From Roseiconus nitratireducens (GTDB lineage Bacteria; Planctomycetota; Planctomycetia; Pirellulales; Pirellulaceae), in NCBI RefSeq assembly GCF_008629675.1, contig NZ_VWOX01000006.1, forward strand, positions 372,001 to 436,000: 64,000 nt of DNA, in the 5' to 3' direction. The translations under genes and the position numbers were made by a program. Positions 46,524-56,804 of this stretch are shown here, one piece after another. The first letter of the stretch is position 1, and each line of letters starts with the position of its first letter. The notes under the pieces are model-generated. The model did not search any database, was not told the origin of the DNA, and saw nothing but the letters and a program-made list of their open reading frames with translations.

Positions 46524-47900
46524 ATGTTGAACCTGACTGCCCGAGGATCCTCCCACACCTGCAACGGCGTCCGACGTCGCGACTTCCTGCAAGTCGGCAC
46601 CCTGGGCGCGATCGGATTGGGGTTGCCCGAGTACTTGGCCGCAGCGGAACGCGGTGCCGTTGATCCGGCAAAGGACAAACGGTCGTGCATCATGATTTTC
46701 AATCTGGGCGCCCCCAGCCAGCTGGACACGTTCGACATGAAGCCGGACGCGCCGGCGGAAGTTCGTGGCCCGTTCAAGGCGATTTCGACCAAGGGCGATT
46801 TCCAGCTGTCCGAGATTCTGCCGAAACATGCGGAGATCGCCGACAAGTTTTCCATCATCCGCTCCTGTTACCACACGGCGGCAGCGGTGCACGACGCGGG
46901 ATGGCAAATGTTGCAAACCGGTCGACAGTTCACCGGGGGCGTCAATTACCCGCACGCCGGTGCGGTCGTGCAATACATGCGCGGTCGTCGAAGTGACCTG
47001 CCGGCGCACGTGGTGCTCCCCGAAACCATGGGCCGCGGCGGCGGAAACTTGCCCAACGGACAGGCGGGCGGGTTCCTCGGCAAGGCCTACGATCCGTTCG
47101 CATTGATGGCCGATCCCAGTGAGGAAAACTTCAAAGTCCCCGATCTTCTGCCGCCAAAGACTCTGGGAGATGTCCGAATTGATCGGCGACGTCGCATGCG
47201 TGACGCCGTCGAAGGTCGCATGAAGCAGCTGGAGGCGACTGAAGCAGCCCACATGCTGGACAAGAATTTTGAATCGGCCTATCGCCTGATGAACAGTCCC
47301 CAGGCACGCCAGGCCTTTGATCTTTCCCAAGAGCCCGACCAGGTCCGTCAGCGATACGGCATGAATCGTTTCGGGCAATGCTGTTTGCTGGCACGGCGTT
47401 TGATCGAAGCCGGTGTTCGCTTTGTCACCATCAACACGTTCCTGACGGTGTTCAACGAGATCACCTGGGACATCCACGGCAGTAAACCGTTCACGACAAT
47501 CGAAGGCATGAAGAACATCGTGGCCCCGATGTACGACCAGGCGTATTCGGCGTTGCTGACCGACTTGTCCGATCGCGGCTTGCTGGACGACACCTTGGTC
47601 TGTGGCCTGGCCGAATTCGGACGAACCCCCAAAGTGAATCCCGCCGGCGGCCGCGATCACTGGCCCCAATGCTTTTCAACCACGTTTGCCGGAGGCGGTG
47701 TCCGGGGCGGACGCGCCATCGGCGCCAGCGATCCGATCGGCGCTGTTCCCGCCGACCGCCCGACGCAGCCGGGAGAACTCGTGGCGACGATTTTCCACGC
47801 GCTCGGTCTGGACCTGCACGCGGAGATCCCCGGCCCTGGTGGGCGCCCCTTCCCGCTGGTCGACTTTGGCATGCGGGAAGTCGGGGAGTTATTCGCGTGA
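46524..47900 (+). CDS. DUF1501 protein with Tat signal, second pair
   Basis: A 458-residue DUF1501 protein. GVRRRDFLQVGTLGAIGLGL is a twin-arginine export signal. CIMIFNLGAPSQLDTFDMKP is the N-terminal family signature; LPKHAEIADKFSIIRSCYHT and NYPHAGAVVQYMRG follow; TLVCGLAEFGRTPKVNPAGG plus RDHWPQCFSTTFAGGGVRGG give the C-terminal Asp/His region. It is longer than the first DUF1501 protein (432 residues) and clearly not a recent duplicate. The DUF1549/DUF1553 partner gene follows after 84 bases; here the order of the pair is reversed compared with 3811-7126. Confidence 0.92.
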   Translation: MLNLTARGSSHTCNGVRRRDFLQVGTLGAIGLGLPEYLAAAERGAVDPAKDKRSCIMIFNLGAPSQLDTFDMKPDAPAEVRGPFKAISTKGDFQLSEILPKHAEIADKFSIIRSCYHTAAAVHDAGWQMLQTGRQFTGGVNYPHAGAVVQYMRGRRSDLPAHVVLPETMGRGGGNLPNGQAGGFLGKAYDPFALMADPSEENFKVPDLLPPKTLGDVRIDRRRRMRDAVEGRMKQLEATEAAHMLDKNFESAYRLMNSPQARQAFDLSQEPDQVRQRYGMNRFGQCCLLARRLIEAGVRFVTINTFLTVFNEITWDIHGSKPFTTIEGMKNIVAPMYDQAYSALLTDLSDRGLLDDTLVCGLAEFGRTPKVNPAGGRDHWPQCFSTTFAGGGVRGGRAIGASDPIGAVPADRPTQPGELVATIFHALGLDLHAEIPGPGGRPFPLVDFGMREVGELFA

Positions 47901-47984
47901 CACGTTCGCGCGTCACGCCCCCCCTGCGTTTCCAATTGAACGCCCAGTCGATTTTTCCCCGCGCAATCCGAAGCCGATCTCAAC

Positions 47985-50498
47985 ATGCTTCCTTTCAACC
48001 AATCTCGCTTTCGCTTTCCTGATCCCCGCTGGATTCTAGCGCCGCTCGTGCTGCTGGCCGCCACCGCCGCGGCGGAAGACTTGAAGTTCGAAGTGCTGCC
48101 TCGCGAAATCAAACTGGACAGCGGCGAAGCCCGTCAGCGGGTCTCCGTGGTCACGCGCCGCAACGAAATGCCTTCGGCGATGGTTTCCCCGTCCGACCTG
48201 CAATGGACGGTCAAGGACGAATCCGTCGCGACCATCGAAGGATCGCTGGTTCGCGCCGTGGGAAATGGAGTGACCGAGTTGGTGGTGCAGGTGGGTGACG
48301 AAACTCGATCGGTGCCGATTGTCGTCCGCGGGGTGGAAGCAGACCACCGCTGGAGCTTCCGCAACGATGTTCAATCCATCCTGGCCAAAGCGGGATGCAA
48401 TGCCGGCGCTTGCCATGGTGCCTTGGCTGGCAAAGGCGGATTCAAACTGTCTTTGCGGGGCTACGACAGCGACCAGGATTTTTTCACGATCACTCGTGAG
48501 GCGCGTGGTCGCCGCATCGAATTGGCCGACCCCGGCAGAAGCCTGCTGTTGGCAAAACCAACCGGCGCGTTGCCGCACAAGGGCGGCTTGCGATTGGATC
48601 CGAACTCTCGCGACTATCAGATTCTGGCCGAGTGGATCGCCAGCGGCGCTCCGCGGCCGACTTCCAGCGATGCCCGGTTGACGGGAATTCGGGTCTTGCC
48701 CGCCGTCGCTTCGCTGGCTCCCGGTGAACAATCGCAAATCCTGGTGCAAGCGAACTACGATGACGGACGCGTGGTGGACGTGACGCACTGGGCCCAGTAT
48801 TCGTCCACCGATGAAACGGTCGCCAGCGTCGATCAAGACGGCGTCGCCACCGTCAACGGTGCCGGTGAAGGCGCCGTGCTGGTCTGGTTCGGAAGCAAAG
48901 TGGCCTTGGCCCGGATGACGGTCCCGTTCGAATACGAAGTTGACGCCGAAATCTACGAGCAAGCCCCGCAACGAAATTTCATCGATCACGAGAACCTGCA
49001 ACAGCTGCAAACGCTGCACCTGCGCCCTTCGCCACGCTGCGACGACGAAACGTTCCTGCGTCGATCCACCCTGGATACCATCGGCCGACTCCCCACTCCG
49101 GAACAACGCCAGCAGTTTTTGGCCTGGGACCCCAGAACGCGCCGAGACCAATGGATCGAAAGGCTGCTTGCCAGCGAGGATTTCGTCGCTTACTGGGCCT
49201 ACAAGTGGTCCGACCTGCTGCTGATCAACGGCACGCGACTGCGTCCGGTTGCCGTCAAGACGTACTACGACTGGGTCTACCAGCGCGTCAAACAGAACCA
49301 ACCCTGGGACGAATTCGTCCGCGAGATTTTGACCGCAACCGGCCGAAGCGATGAAAACGGTGCGACCAACTTTTACGCGTTGCACCAAACGCCCGAGGAA
49401 ATGACCGAGAACGCGTGCCAGGCGTTCATGGGGTTGTCGATCGGATGCGCGAAGTGTCACAACCACCCGCTGGAGAAATGGACCAACGACCAGTACTACT
49501 CCATGGCCAACCTGTTCGCGCGGGTGCGGGCCAAAGGCTGGGGCGGAGACGGACGCAACGGAGACGGTATCCGGACGCTGTACGTCGCAGCCACCGGAGA
49601 CCTGATTCAACCGACAACCGGTAAGCCTCAACCCCCGGCGCCCCTGGACGCCCCGCCGGTCGAATCGGATAGCAGCGAAGACCGGCGCGAAGTTCTGGCC
49701 GCCTGGATGACGGACCCGGACAATCCGTATTTTGCTCGCGCCATTACCAATCGCGTCTGGGCCAACTTCTTCGGGCGCGGGCTGGTGGAATCGGTCGATG
49801 ATCTGCGATTGAGCAATCCTGCTTCCAATGAATCGTTGCTGGATTCGTCCAGCCGTCACCTGGTGGACGCCGGCTTCGACTTGAAGCAGCTGATGCGGAC
49901 GATTCTGCAAAGCGAAACTTACCAGCGAAGCAGTCGTCCGCTGGATCAAAACCGTGCCGAAGACCGTTACCATAGCCGGTACTACCCCAAGCGTCTGATG
50001 GCGGAAGTCCTGCTGGATTCGATCGACCAGGTCTTGGAAACGTCCACGACATTCAACGAAATCGCGTTTCCCGGCGCCGACCGCCAGAAAACGGATTTCT
50101 ATGACAAAGGCACACGCGCAATCGAACTGTACGATGCCGCGGTGAACTCCTATTTCTTACAGACGTTTGGAAGAAACCCTCGCGAGATCACCTGTGAATG
50201 TGAACGCAGCGAGGAACCAAGCATGGTGCAGGTGCTGCACCTTTCCAACGGCGAAACCCTGAACCCCAAACTGGCGGCGGATCACAACGTGGTGTCGCGG
50301 CTGGTCGCCGAAGGAACGCCGGAGCGCGAAATCATCGACCGACTATTCGTCCGGGCGCTGGCTCGAAAACCGGAACCCGGCGAACGGAAACGAATTCTTG
50401 CGGTGCTGAACGAATACTCCGCCGAAGAACGGATCACCGGACTTCGTGACGCCGCTTGGAGCATCCTGACGAGCACCGAATTCACGTTCAACCACTAA
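47985..50498 (+). CDS. Exported Ig-like, cytochrome-like, DUF1549, DUF1553 protein
   Basis: An 837-residue exported protein. A signal-like segment (WILAPLVLLAATAAAEDL) follows a 15-residue N-terminal extension. Residues about 35-120 form an Ig-like BIG2-type domain (WTVKDESVATIEGSLVRAVG); CNAGACHGALAGKGG at about 133 has a Cx4CH heme-like site typical of planctomycete cytochromes. A second BIG2 domain lies near 225-310 (STDETVASVDQDGVATVNGA). DUF1549 follows (DDETFLRRSTLDTIGRLP) with CAKCHNHPLEKWTNDQ, then DUF1553 at the C-terminus (LAAWMTDPDNPYFARAITNR). ATG 47985 is the only good start. Its role is probably periplasmic with its DUF1501 partner. Confidence 0.9.
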   Translation: MLPFNQSRFRFPDPRWILAPLVLLAATAAAEDLKFEVLPREIKLDSGEARQRVSVVTRRNEMPSAMVSPSDLQWTVKDESVATIEGSLVRAVGNGVTELVVQVGDETRSVPIVVRGVEADHRWSFRNDVQSILAKAGCNAGACHGALAGKGGFKLSLRGYDSDQDFFTITREARGRRIELADPGRSLLLAKPTGALPHKGGLRLDPNSRDYQILAEWIASGAPRPTSSDARLTGIRVLPAVASLAPGEQSQILVQANYDDGRVVDVTHWAQYSSTDETVASVDQDGVATVNGAGEGAVLVWFGSKVALARMTVPFEYEVDAEIYEQAPQRNFIDHENLQQLQTLHLRPSPRCDDETFLRRSTLDTIGRLPTPEQRQQFLAWDPRTRRDQWIERLLASEDFVAYWAYKWSDLLLINGTRLRPVAVKTYYDWVYQRVKQNQPWDEFVREILTATGRSDENGATNFYALHQTPEEMTENACQAFMGLSIGCAKCHNHPLEKWTNDQYYSMANLFARVRAKGWGGDGRNGDGIRTLYVAATGDLIQPTTGKPQPPAPLDAPPVESDSSEDRREVLAAWMTDPDNPYFARAITNRVWANFFGRGLVESVDDLRLSNPASNESLLDSSSRHLVDAGFDLKQLMRTILQSETYQRSSRPLDQNRAEDRYHSRYYPKRLMAEVLLDSIDQVLETSTTFNEIAFPGADRQKTDFYDKGTRAIELYDAAVNSYFLQTFGRNPREITCECERSEEPSMVQVLHLSNGETLNPKLAADHNVVSRLVAEGTPEREIIDRLFVRALARKPEPGERKRILAVLNEYSAEERITGLRDAAWSILTSTEFTFNH

Positions 50499-50543
50499 GC
50501 AGTACCGCGATCCGCCGTTTCGCGGCTGGTGAAGTTCCGGGAA

Positions 50544-50628
50544 GCCGTTTCCGTCGCCTTACGTCGACGGCAGGGAGCTTTCATCGCTTCGCGAGCGGAG
50601 GTCATGCCGTTTTGCTTCAACTTCCTTC
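50544..50628 (+). repeat. Dispersed hairpin repeat, copy 4
   Basis: GCCGTTTCCGTCG, then a CCGTCG/CGACGG hairpin (50551-50570), CAGGG, CGCTTCGCGAGCGGAGG and a tail ending GTTTTGCTTCAACTTCCTTC. It aligns with 3488-3574 along its length. It sits between the convergent DUF1553 and dihydroorotase-like genes. Confidence 0.8.
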
Positions 50629-50672
50629 GCCTTAACAGCTGCATTGGAAGTACCAATGCTTCGCCAGCTCGG

Positions 50673-51983
50673 CTACTTCGCAGCCGCGATCACTTCGTCA
50701 CGGGCGAAGCGAATTTCCCCGCTGACCAAGGCATGACTGACGCGTGACATCAGTTCCATCCGCTCGAACGGCGTGCTGTTGCAGTTGGAGCGGAATGCGT
50801 TCGGATCGACGGTCCAACTTTCGCGAGGGTCGATCACGATGGCGTCGGCCGGACGCCCGACTTGAAGGGTTCCTGCCTCCAACCCGGCGATCTGCGCCGG
50901 ACGAGTTGCCATGCGGTTGATCAGCGTTGGCCAGTCAACAATCCCCGTTTGCAGCAGTGCGGTCACGCTGGCCGCCAGCGCGGTTTCGAGCGCCGAGATT
51001 CCGAACGGCGCTTGATCCAAGTCGTTCATCATCTTTTCGCGGCTGCGAGGCATGTGCCCCGACTGGATCGCGTCGATGGTGGTATCGCGGACCGCTTGTC
51101 GTAGCGTTTCGACATGTCGTGGACTCCGCAGCGGAGGATGCACCTTGAATCGAGATTCGTAGGTGCGCATCACGGCGTCGCTCAGCAGCAGGTTGTGCGG
51201 ACAGCAGGATGCGGTCACGGGGATGCCGCGATCCTTCACGCGACGCAGCATGTCCACCGCCCCCATCGTGCTGACCGGTCCGACATGCAACCGTCCATCG
51301 GTCGCTTCGGCCAGACGCACGTCACGGGCCACGGCCAAATCTTCCGCCTCGGTCGGCAGCCCCTTCAACCCCAACACCAACGACACTTGGCCCTCGTGCA
51401 TCACCCCGCCCGTCGCCAGCTCCGGCACCTCCGGCCGGTCAAAAATGGGCCGGTCCAGCATCCGACAGTATTCCAGCGTGCGTTTCAACAACGCATCGTT
51501 GGGGACCGCACGGGGCGCGTCGCTGAAGCCCACCGCGCCGGCCTCGGCTAGCAGCCCCAACTCCGCCATCTGTTCTCCGTCGCGTCCCTTGCTTAAACAT
51601 CCCAGCACGTGGACGCGGGCACCACGTGCGGTGGTCGCCTTTTGACGAACAAACTCAACTGCCCCGTGAGAGTCGATCACCGGGTCGGTGCTAGCCGTGG
51701 CCAGAATCGTGGTGAACCCACCGGCCAGGGCCGCGTGCGAACAGGTGTGGATCGTTTCGTCTTCCTCATAGCCCGGTTCACGGAGTTCGACTCCCAGATC
51801 AACCAAACCCGGTGTCACCAGGCAGCCCGTGGCGTCCAACCTTTGACACTGCTCGGGAAGATCGTCATCGGATGGATCCAACGCGGCAAACATTCCCTGC
51901 TGGATCAGCAAACGACCCACGCGGTTCAAATTCTGGCTGGGATCCACCAGCGTTCCGTTTTCAATCAGAAGCGGACGGTTCAT
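50673..51983 (-). CDS. Dihydroorotase homologue lacking metal ligands (PyrC'-like)
   Basis: A 436-residue protein of the type I dihydroorotase family in fold and length. Active enzymes bind zinc through DxHxH near the start; here it is [10 protein letters not shown], with Gly64 and Glu66 in place of both His, though Arg68 stays. The HCED histidine aligns with Phe181, the HVST-motif histidine with Pro236 (LHVGPVST), and the catalytic Asp in DHAPH with Gly309 (QSGHMPR). So catalysis is very unlikely. This matches the non-catalytic PyrC' that some bacteria need to hold ATCase together. Its ATG overlaps the pyrB stop by ATGA, which supports a structural role in an ATCase complex. A true PyrC must be elsewhere. 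Confidence 0.9.
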   Translation of the reverse strand: MNRPLLIENGTLVDPSQNLNRVGRLLIQQGMFAALDPSDDDLPEQCQRLDATGCLVTPGLVDLGVELREPGYEEDETIHTCSHAALAGGFTTILATASTDPVIDSHGAVEFVRQKATTARGARVHVLGCLSKGRDGEQMAELGLLAEAGAVGFSDAPRAVPNDALLKRTLEYCRMLDRPIFDRPEVPELATGGVMHEGQVSLVLGLKGLPTEAEDLAVARDVRLAEATDGRLHVGPVSTMGAVDMLRRVKDRGIPVTASCCPHNLLLSDAVMRTYESRFKVHPPLRSPRHVETLRQAVRDTTIDAIQSGHMPRSREKMMNDLDQAPFGISALETALAASVTALLQTGIVDWPTLINRMATRPAQIAGLEAGTLQVGRPADAIVIDPRESWTVDPNAFRSNCNSTPFERMELMSRVSHALVSGEIRFARDEVIAAAK

Positions 51984-52975
51984 ACAACGCTCTGGTATTC
52001 AAGTCCGGTGTGCGCGCGTTTTTCGTCGGCGGCCGCAAGCAGATACAACGCTGCCATTCGGACCGCGATCCCATTGGTCACCTGTTCCAAGATGACCGAG
52101 TGCGGTCCGTCGGCGACTTCGGGCGTGATCTCGACGCCGCGATTGATTGGCCCCGGAGCCATGATCAGGATGTCATCCTTGGCTCGCTTCATCCGACTGG
52201 CGTTCATCGCGTACAGCGCCGCGTACTCGCGGACGCTGGGAAAAGGGCGTGCATTCTGTCTTTCAAACTGGATGCGAAGCAGATTCAACACGTCGCAACG
52301 GGGCAGGATCTCATCCAGCCGGTGGGCGACTTCGAATCCGATTTCCTGCCATCGCTGGCTGACCAAGGTCGGCGGGCCGCAAATGATGACGTGGGCGCCC
52401 AATTTCTTCAGACCCCAGATGTTGCTGCGCGCCGTCCGACTGTGAGCGATGTCCCCCACCAGCGCAACGGTCAGTCCTGCGAAAGATCCACGATGCTGCC
52501 GGATTGTCAACAAATCCAGCAAACCCTGCGTGGGATGCTCGTGCGGACCGTCGCCGGCATTGAGGACACAGCAGTCCAATTCACGCGACAACAAGTGCGG
52601 AGTCCCGGGCGTCTGATGGCGGGTCACCACCCAGTCCACGCCCATCGCTTCGATCGTCTTCGCCGTATCGGTGAACGTTTCTCCCTTGGCAATGCTGGAA
52701 CCGCTGGAACCGAATTCCACGGTGTCGGCGCCCAATCGTTTGGCGGCCAAAGAAAAGCTGTTCCGCGTCCGCGTGCTATTTTCGAAGAACAGGTTGGCAC
52801 ACGTTCGCCCGCTCAGCAGCGGAACCTTGCGGCGACAACCCTCCGTCGCATCCTTCAAGATCTGCGCGACATCCAGCAGTGTGACCAGTTCATCCTCGGA
52901 CAAACGTTCCAAATCAAGTAAATGTCGACGATTCCAACGTTCGACGTACGGATCCAGATCTGGAATTTCAGTCAT
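51980..52975 (-). CDS. pyrB: Aspartate carbamoyltransferase catalytic subunit
   Basis: A 331-residue PyrB, which joins carbamoyl phosphate and aspartate in pyrimidine synthesis. [20 protein letters not shown] is the carbamoyl-phosphate loop; [20 protein letters not shown] holds the 80s loop Ser/Lys; [26 protein letters not shown] and [20 protein letters not shown] follow; [19 protein letters not shown] closes the active site. All expected residues are present, so it should be active. ATG 52975 starts [14 protein letters not shown]. No pyrR, pyrI or upstream attenuator was recognised. It overlaps the dihydroorotase-like gene by four bases. Confidence 0.96.
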   Translation of the reverse strand: MTEIPDLDPYVERWNRRHLLDLERLSEDELVTLLDVAQILKDATEGCRRKVPLLSGRTCANLFFENSTRTRNSFSLAAKRLGADTVEFGSSGSSIAKGETFTDTAKTIEAMGVDWVVTRHQTPGTPHLLSRELDCCVLNAGDGPHEHPTQGLLDLLTIRQHRGSFAGLTVALVGDIAHSRTARSNIWGLKKLGAHVIICGPPTLVSQRWQEIGFEVAHRLDEILPRCDVLNLLRIQFERQNARPFPSVREYAALYAMNASRMKRAKDDILIMAPGPINRGVEITPEVADGPHSVILEQVTNGIAVRMAALYLLAAADEKRAHTGLEYQSVV

Positions 52976-53234
52976 TCGGCTTCACTCACTCGCTTTGGGC
53001 GCATCGAAGAGATGCCCTGCGAAGTCGTAACCTAAACGATCGTCCGCGATTTCGCGAGCGGCCCCGGCACCATTTTTGAAGCCGCCACGGGAGCCAGGCT
53101 TTCAGCCGAATTGACGTCCTGTTTTTGCCCGTTTTGGCAGCTTGAACGGAAATCTACGGCGCCCCCACCAGGACAGGCAACCTCTGACTCGGGGTTGTCG
53201 CGCACCGACAGGGCCGATCAACCGACGGGGCCGA

Positions 53235-53648
53235 TCAGTCGACCGCGGCGACGGGGCGACAAAAGGCCAACAGGGCCCACGCGACGATCCAGGCGACGCC
53301 CCCCAACGGCGTGACCGCCCCCAGCCACGGTGTGTTGGTCAGCACCAACAAGTACAGACTGCCACTGAAAAGAACGATGCCCGCGACAAACAGGATGGCC
53401 ACACCCTGCAGCACGCGTGGACGGCCCGGTCGAATTCCGACCAAGGCCAAGAGGGCGACCGCGTGCACCAAGTGATAGCGGGCGCCGGTGTCAAACTGTG
53501 CGAGTCGTTTCTCCAGCAGTTCAGCCGACGCCCCACGGTCTTCCAAAAAACCCGACAAGCCATGTGCGCCGAAGGCCCCGATGATGACACCGCTGGCACC
53601 GGCAAGGGCAGCGACAACGATCAGCCAACGGACAGCCGACGAACTCAT
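53235..53648 (-). CDS. DUF423 membrane protein
   Basis: A 137-residue protein with four predicted membrane helices, near residues 8-28 (WLIVVAALAGASGVIIGAFG), 58-73, 80-103 (VAILFVAGIVLFSGSLYLLV) and 112-130. GAFGAHGL near the N-terminus and HLVHAVALLALVG are DUF423 signatures. Function is unknown for the family. Its ATG overlaps the stop of the response-regulator gene by ATGA, so the two are co-translated, though a functional link is not obvious. Confidence 0.9.
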   Translation of the reverse strand: MSSSAVRWLIVVAALAGASGVIIGAFGAHGLSGFLEDRGASAELLEKRLAQFDTGARYHLVHAVALLALVGIRPGRPRVLQGVAILFVAGIVLFSGSLYLLVLTNTPWLGAVTPLGGVAWIVAWALLAFCRPVAAVD

Positions 53649-54076
53649 GTCGATGCGAGCTGTTCTTCCACCGCTCGCAGAAGTTTGTCCATTTGAAACG
53701 GCTTGCGAAGATAAGCACTGACACCCAGCAATTCCGCGTAGGCTTTGTGCCGGCTGCCTTCATTGCCGGTGATCATGATCACCGGAACCATTTGGTCGGA
53801 CATCCGACGCAGCTTCTCCAACACCAGAAAGCCGCTTCGCTTGGGCATCATCATGTCCAAGATGATCAGCGAAGGTGATTCTCTTTCGGCCAACGCCAGC
53901 CCCTGATTCCCGTCACGGGCAATCACGACTTCGTACCCTTCGCTTTCCAACGCGTAACGGACCGATTCGATGATCTCCGCATCGTCGTCGACAATCAGAA
54001 TCTTCGCCGGGGAATCGGCGTCGTGCTTTCCCACGGACTCATTACCGGAGGTCAGTTTGTTTTTTTGATCGGTCAT
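53645..54076 (-). CDS. Single-domain response regulator
   Basis: A 143-residue CheY-like receiver. Residues about 24-140 carry ILIVDDDAEIIESVRYAL (acidic pocket), SLIILDMMMPKRSG (phospho-acceptor Asp), VPVIMITGNEG (conserved Thr) and SAYLRKPFQMDKLL (conserved Lys). The first 22 residues are a hydrophilic tail. No output domain or histidine kinase gene is next to it, so it acts by protein contact or in a phosphorelay with a kinase elsewhere. ATG 54076 was chosen over TTG 54079. It overlaps the DUF423 gene. Confidence 0.92.
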   Translation of the reverse strand: MTDQKNKLTSGNESVGKHDADSPAKILIVDDDAEIIESVRYALESEGYEVVIARDGNQGLALAERESPSLIILDMMMPKRSGFLVLEKLRRMSDQMVPVIMITGNEGSRHKAYAELLGVSAYLRKPFQMDKLLRAVEEQLAST

Positions 54077-54203
54077 CAATCAAGGTGCGGGCAACGGATC
54101 GGCGGGGACACTGCAATCGGGTCTGATTCGAGGAAGGTGCAGCGGAAGAATCAAACGCCGACGCGGGGAGGGCAAGGCGGGCAATGAAAACGACCAACGC
54201 AGG

Positions 54204-55049
54204 TCAGTTCTCAGAGAATGAGGTGGGACTGGAATCCCAAGGATTTATCTTTGCGACCGGGGCGCCGCCGACCACGTGGTCCATCACCCACTGGTTCAGA
54301 TCGGAAAGCACCACCGTGTTCATCTCGTCATCGTTTCGGTACTGCCGAATTTCAATTTGCGATCGGACATTCATCACAAACTGGATTTCTTTGACCAACG
54401 TCTCCTGGGAATAGTGGTCACCCTGAATGGACCACTGCCAAAGCATCGGAAGACGTCGCTGACGAAGCTGATCCAGGTCGATCGTGGCCCCGCCGACTCG
54501 CCCCAGTGTACCACCGAGCGAGATTGCCGCGGCAAACATTTCAGGATTTCGCATCGCGATTTGCATCGCCATGGTGCCGCCGCGCTGATAGCCGGCCAAG
54601 ACAATGCGGTCCGGGTGCACGCTGTACTTTGAAGTCGCCGCACGCACCGCGTGCAGAACGCGTCGCTGGGCAACATCCATCGCGGCGGAACTGCTGTGCC
54701 AGTCAAATCGATGCCCCGCGGCATCAATCGCTTGAGTCCCACGAACGCCCACGCCCAAATAATTCCGCGTGCTCACGTGCGGCATCACGTGACATACCTG
54801 GTTCTCGTTGAAACCGTCGCTGTGCAGCCAGACGATCAACGGGTAGCGGTAATTCGGTTCGTAGCTGAGCGGTACGAAAAAGGTTTCGCCGGCCGGAGCG
54901 GATTGCAAAACCGATGAGCATTCACCGTCCGATTCGTCGCAGGACTCATCGAAAGTCCCATACGACGCAGGCTCCTCAAGCTCGCAAGAATCATCCGCCG
55001 AGTCGTCGGCAACCGAGTTCCAAAGCAGGGAAGCATCAAATCGGTTCAT
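54204..55049 (-). CDS. Alpha/beta-hydrolase fold protein with altered catalytic triad
   Basis: A 281-residue protein similar in fold to carboxylesterase/phospholipase family Abhydrolase_2. YRYPLIVWLHSDGFNENQ forms the strand and oxyanion-loop region; PDRIVLAGYQRGGTMAMQIA is the nucleophile elbow, where the expected GxSxG reads G-Y-Q-R-G, so Ser is replaced by Gln. Near the C-terminus the region that should carry the catalytic His reads RQYRNDDEMN with no His. The first 50 residues are highly acidic (SADDSCELEEPASYGTFDES). Activity as a standard esterase is unlikely. ATG 55049 was chosen; ATG 55097 would add 16 residues. No signal peptide. Confidence 0.8.
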   Translation of the reverse strand: MNRFDASLLWNSVADDSADDSCELEEPASYGTFDESCDESDGECSSVLQSAPAGETFFVPLSYEPNYRYPLIVWLHSDGFNENQVCHVMPHVSTRNYLGVGVRGTQAIDAAGHRFDWHSSSAAMDVAQRRVLHAVRAATSKYSVHPDRIVLAGYQRGGTMAMQIAMRNPEMFAAAISLGGTLGRVGGATIDLDQLRQRRLPMLWQWSIQGDHYSQETLVKEIQFVMNVRSQIEIRQYRNDDEMNTVVLSDLNQWVMDHVVGGAPVAKINPWDSSPTSFSEN

Positions 55050-55672
55050 AGGAAACCGGTGCTCATCTTGAAGGCGTGGAACTAGATTGGAAACCATTCA
55101 CCAACGTTGCCCGCTCAGTCGATCACCATCGGACTCGCCAATCATGATCAACACCTGGCACTTTTGCGAACAGTTTTTTTGAATCGCCGTCACCCCGTCG
55201 GCGTTCTCGGTTCGTCTCGTGCGCCGGTTCGTTTGGCCACCGCCAACACCCCGAAACGCTCGCTCACGACTAGGCTACAAACGTAGGGTTGGCCTATCGG
55301 ATGTGTCAACGCTGAAGACAACAAAGTCACAACCAAAAACCAAATTTAACTGGCGTGCCAACCGAATCAAATTTGACTTGAAAGTCGGCTCCGTTCGCAC
55401 TCGCGGCGCACCCCGTTGCGAACCACAACCCGACACCCGCTCGGTGAGCGACACCAGCTTCTCAACAACGCGAACGCCCACATCGTCTCCCTTGCGCAGG
55501 ACATTTTTGCGAACGAACGTTGCTCATCGAACAAGCGTGGACAACGTTCTTCCGCGAGACGAGGCGCCCCCGCAAGACCGCTTTGCTTTATGACGGAAAA
55601 CCGACCGCTTCTTGCCAGCGGCCGAATATTGCTATCAATCGAGCGATGTGCGTCGAACGCTTGCTAGTCAGC
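55050..55672. other. Intergenic region upstream of the hydrolase-like gene
   Basis: About 620 bases between the mdh stop and the hydrolase-like start, both on the minus strand. The part 55290-55400 is AT-richer (AAACCAAATTTAACTGG) than the surroundings and may hold the promoter. Open frames here are short and basic, without a domain. No hairpin, repeat or RNA gene was recognised. Confidence 0.55.
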
Positions 55673-56659
<987 letters not shown>

Positions 56660-56804
56660 TCAGATCACAGCGCCCGCTATCGTCCCATTGCCCACGCCGG
56701 GGTCAAGAGGACGTCGGATGCATTGCGGCGGTCCCGCGCACAAACGGCTCCTCCGACAGGACCACCTGCCGAGGACGGTCCGGCCCGCTTGGCAATTCGG
56801 ACCG

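Noticed and set aside
48036..49973. 645-codon minus-strand frame opposite the DUF1549/DUF1553 gene
   Set aside because: Antisense shadow with no start signal or motif; the plus strand encodes clear domains throughout.
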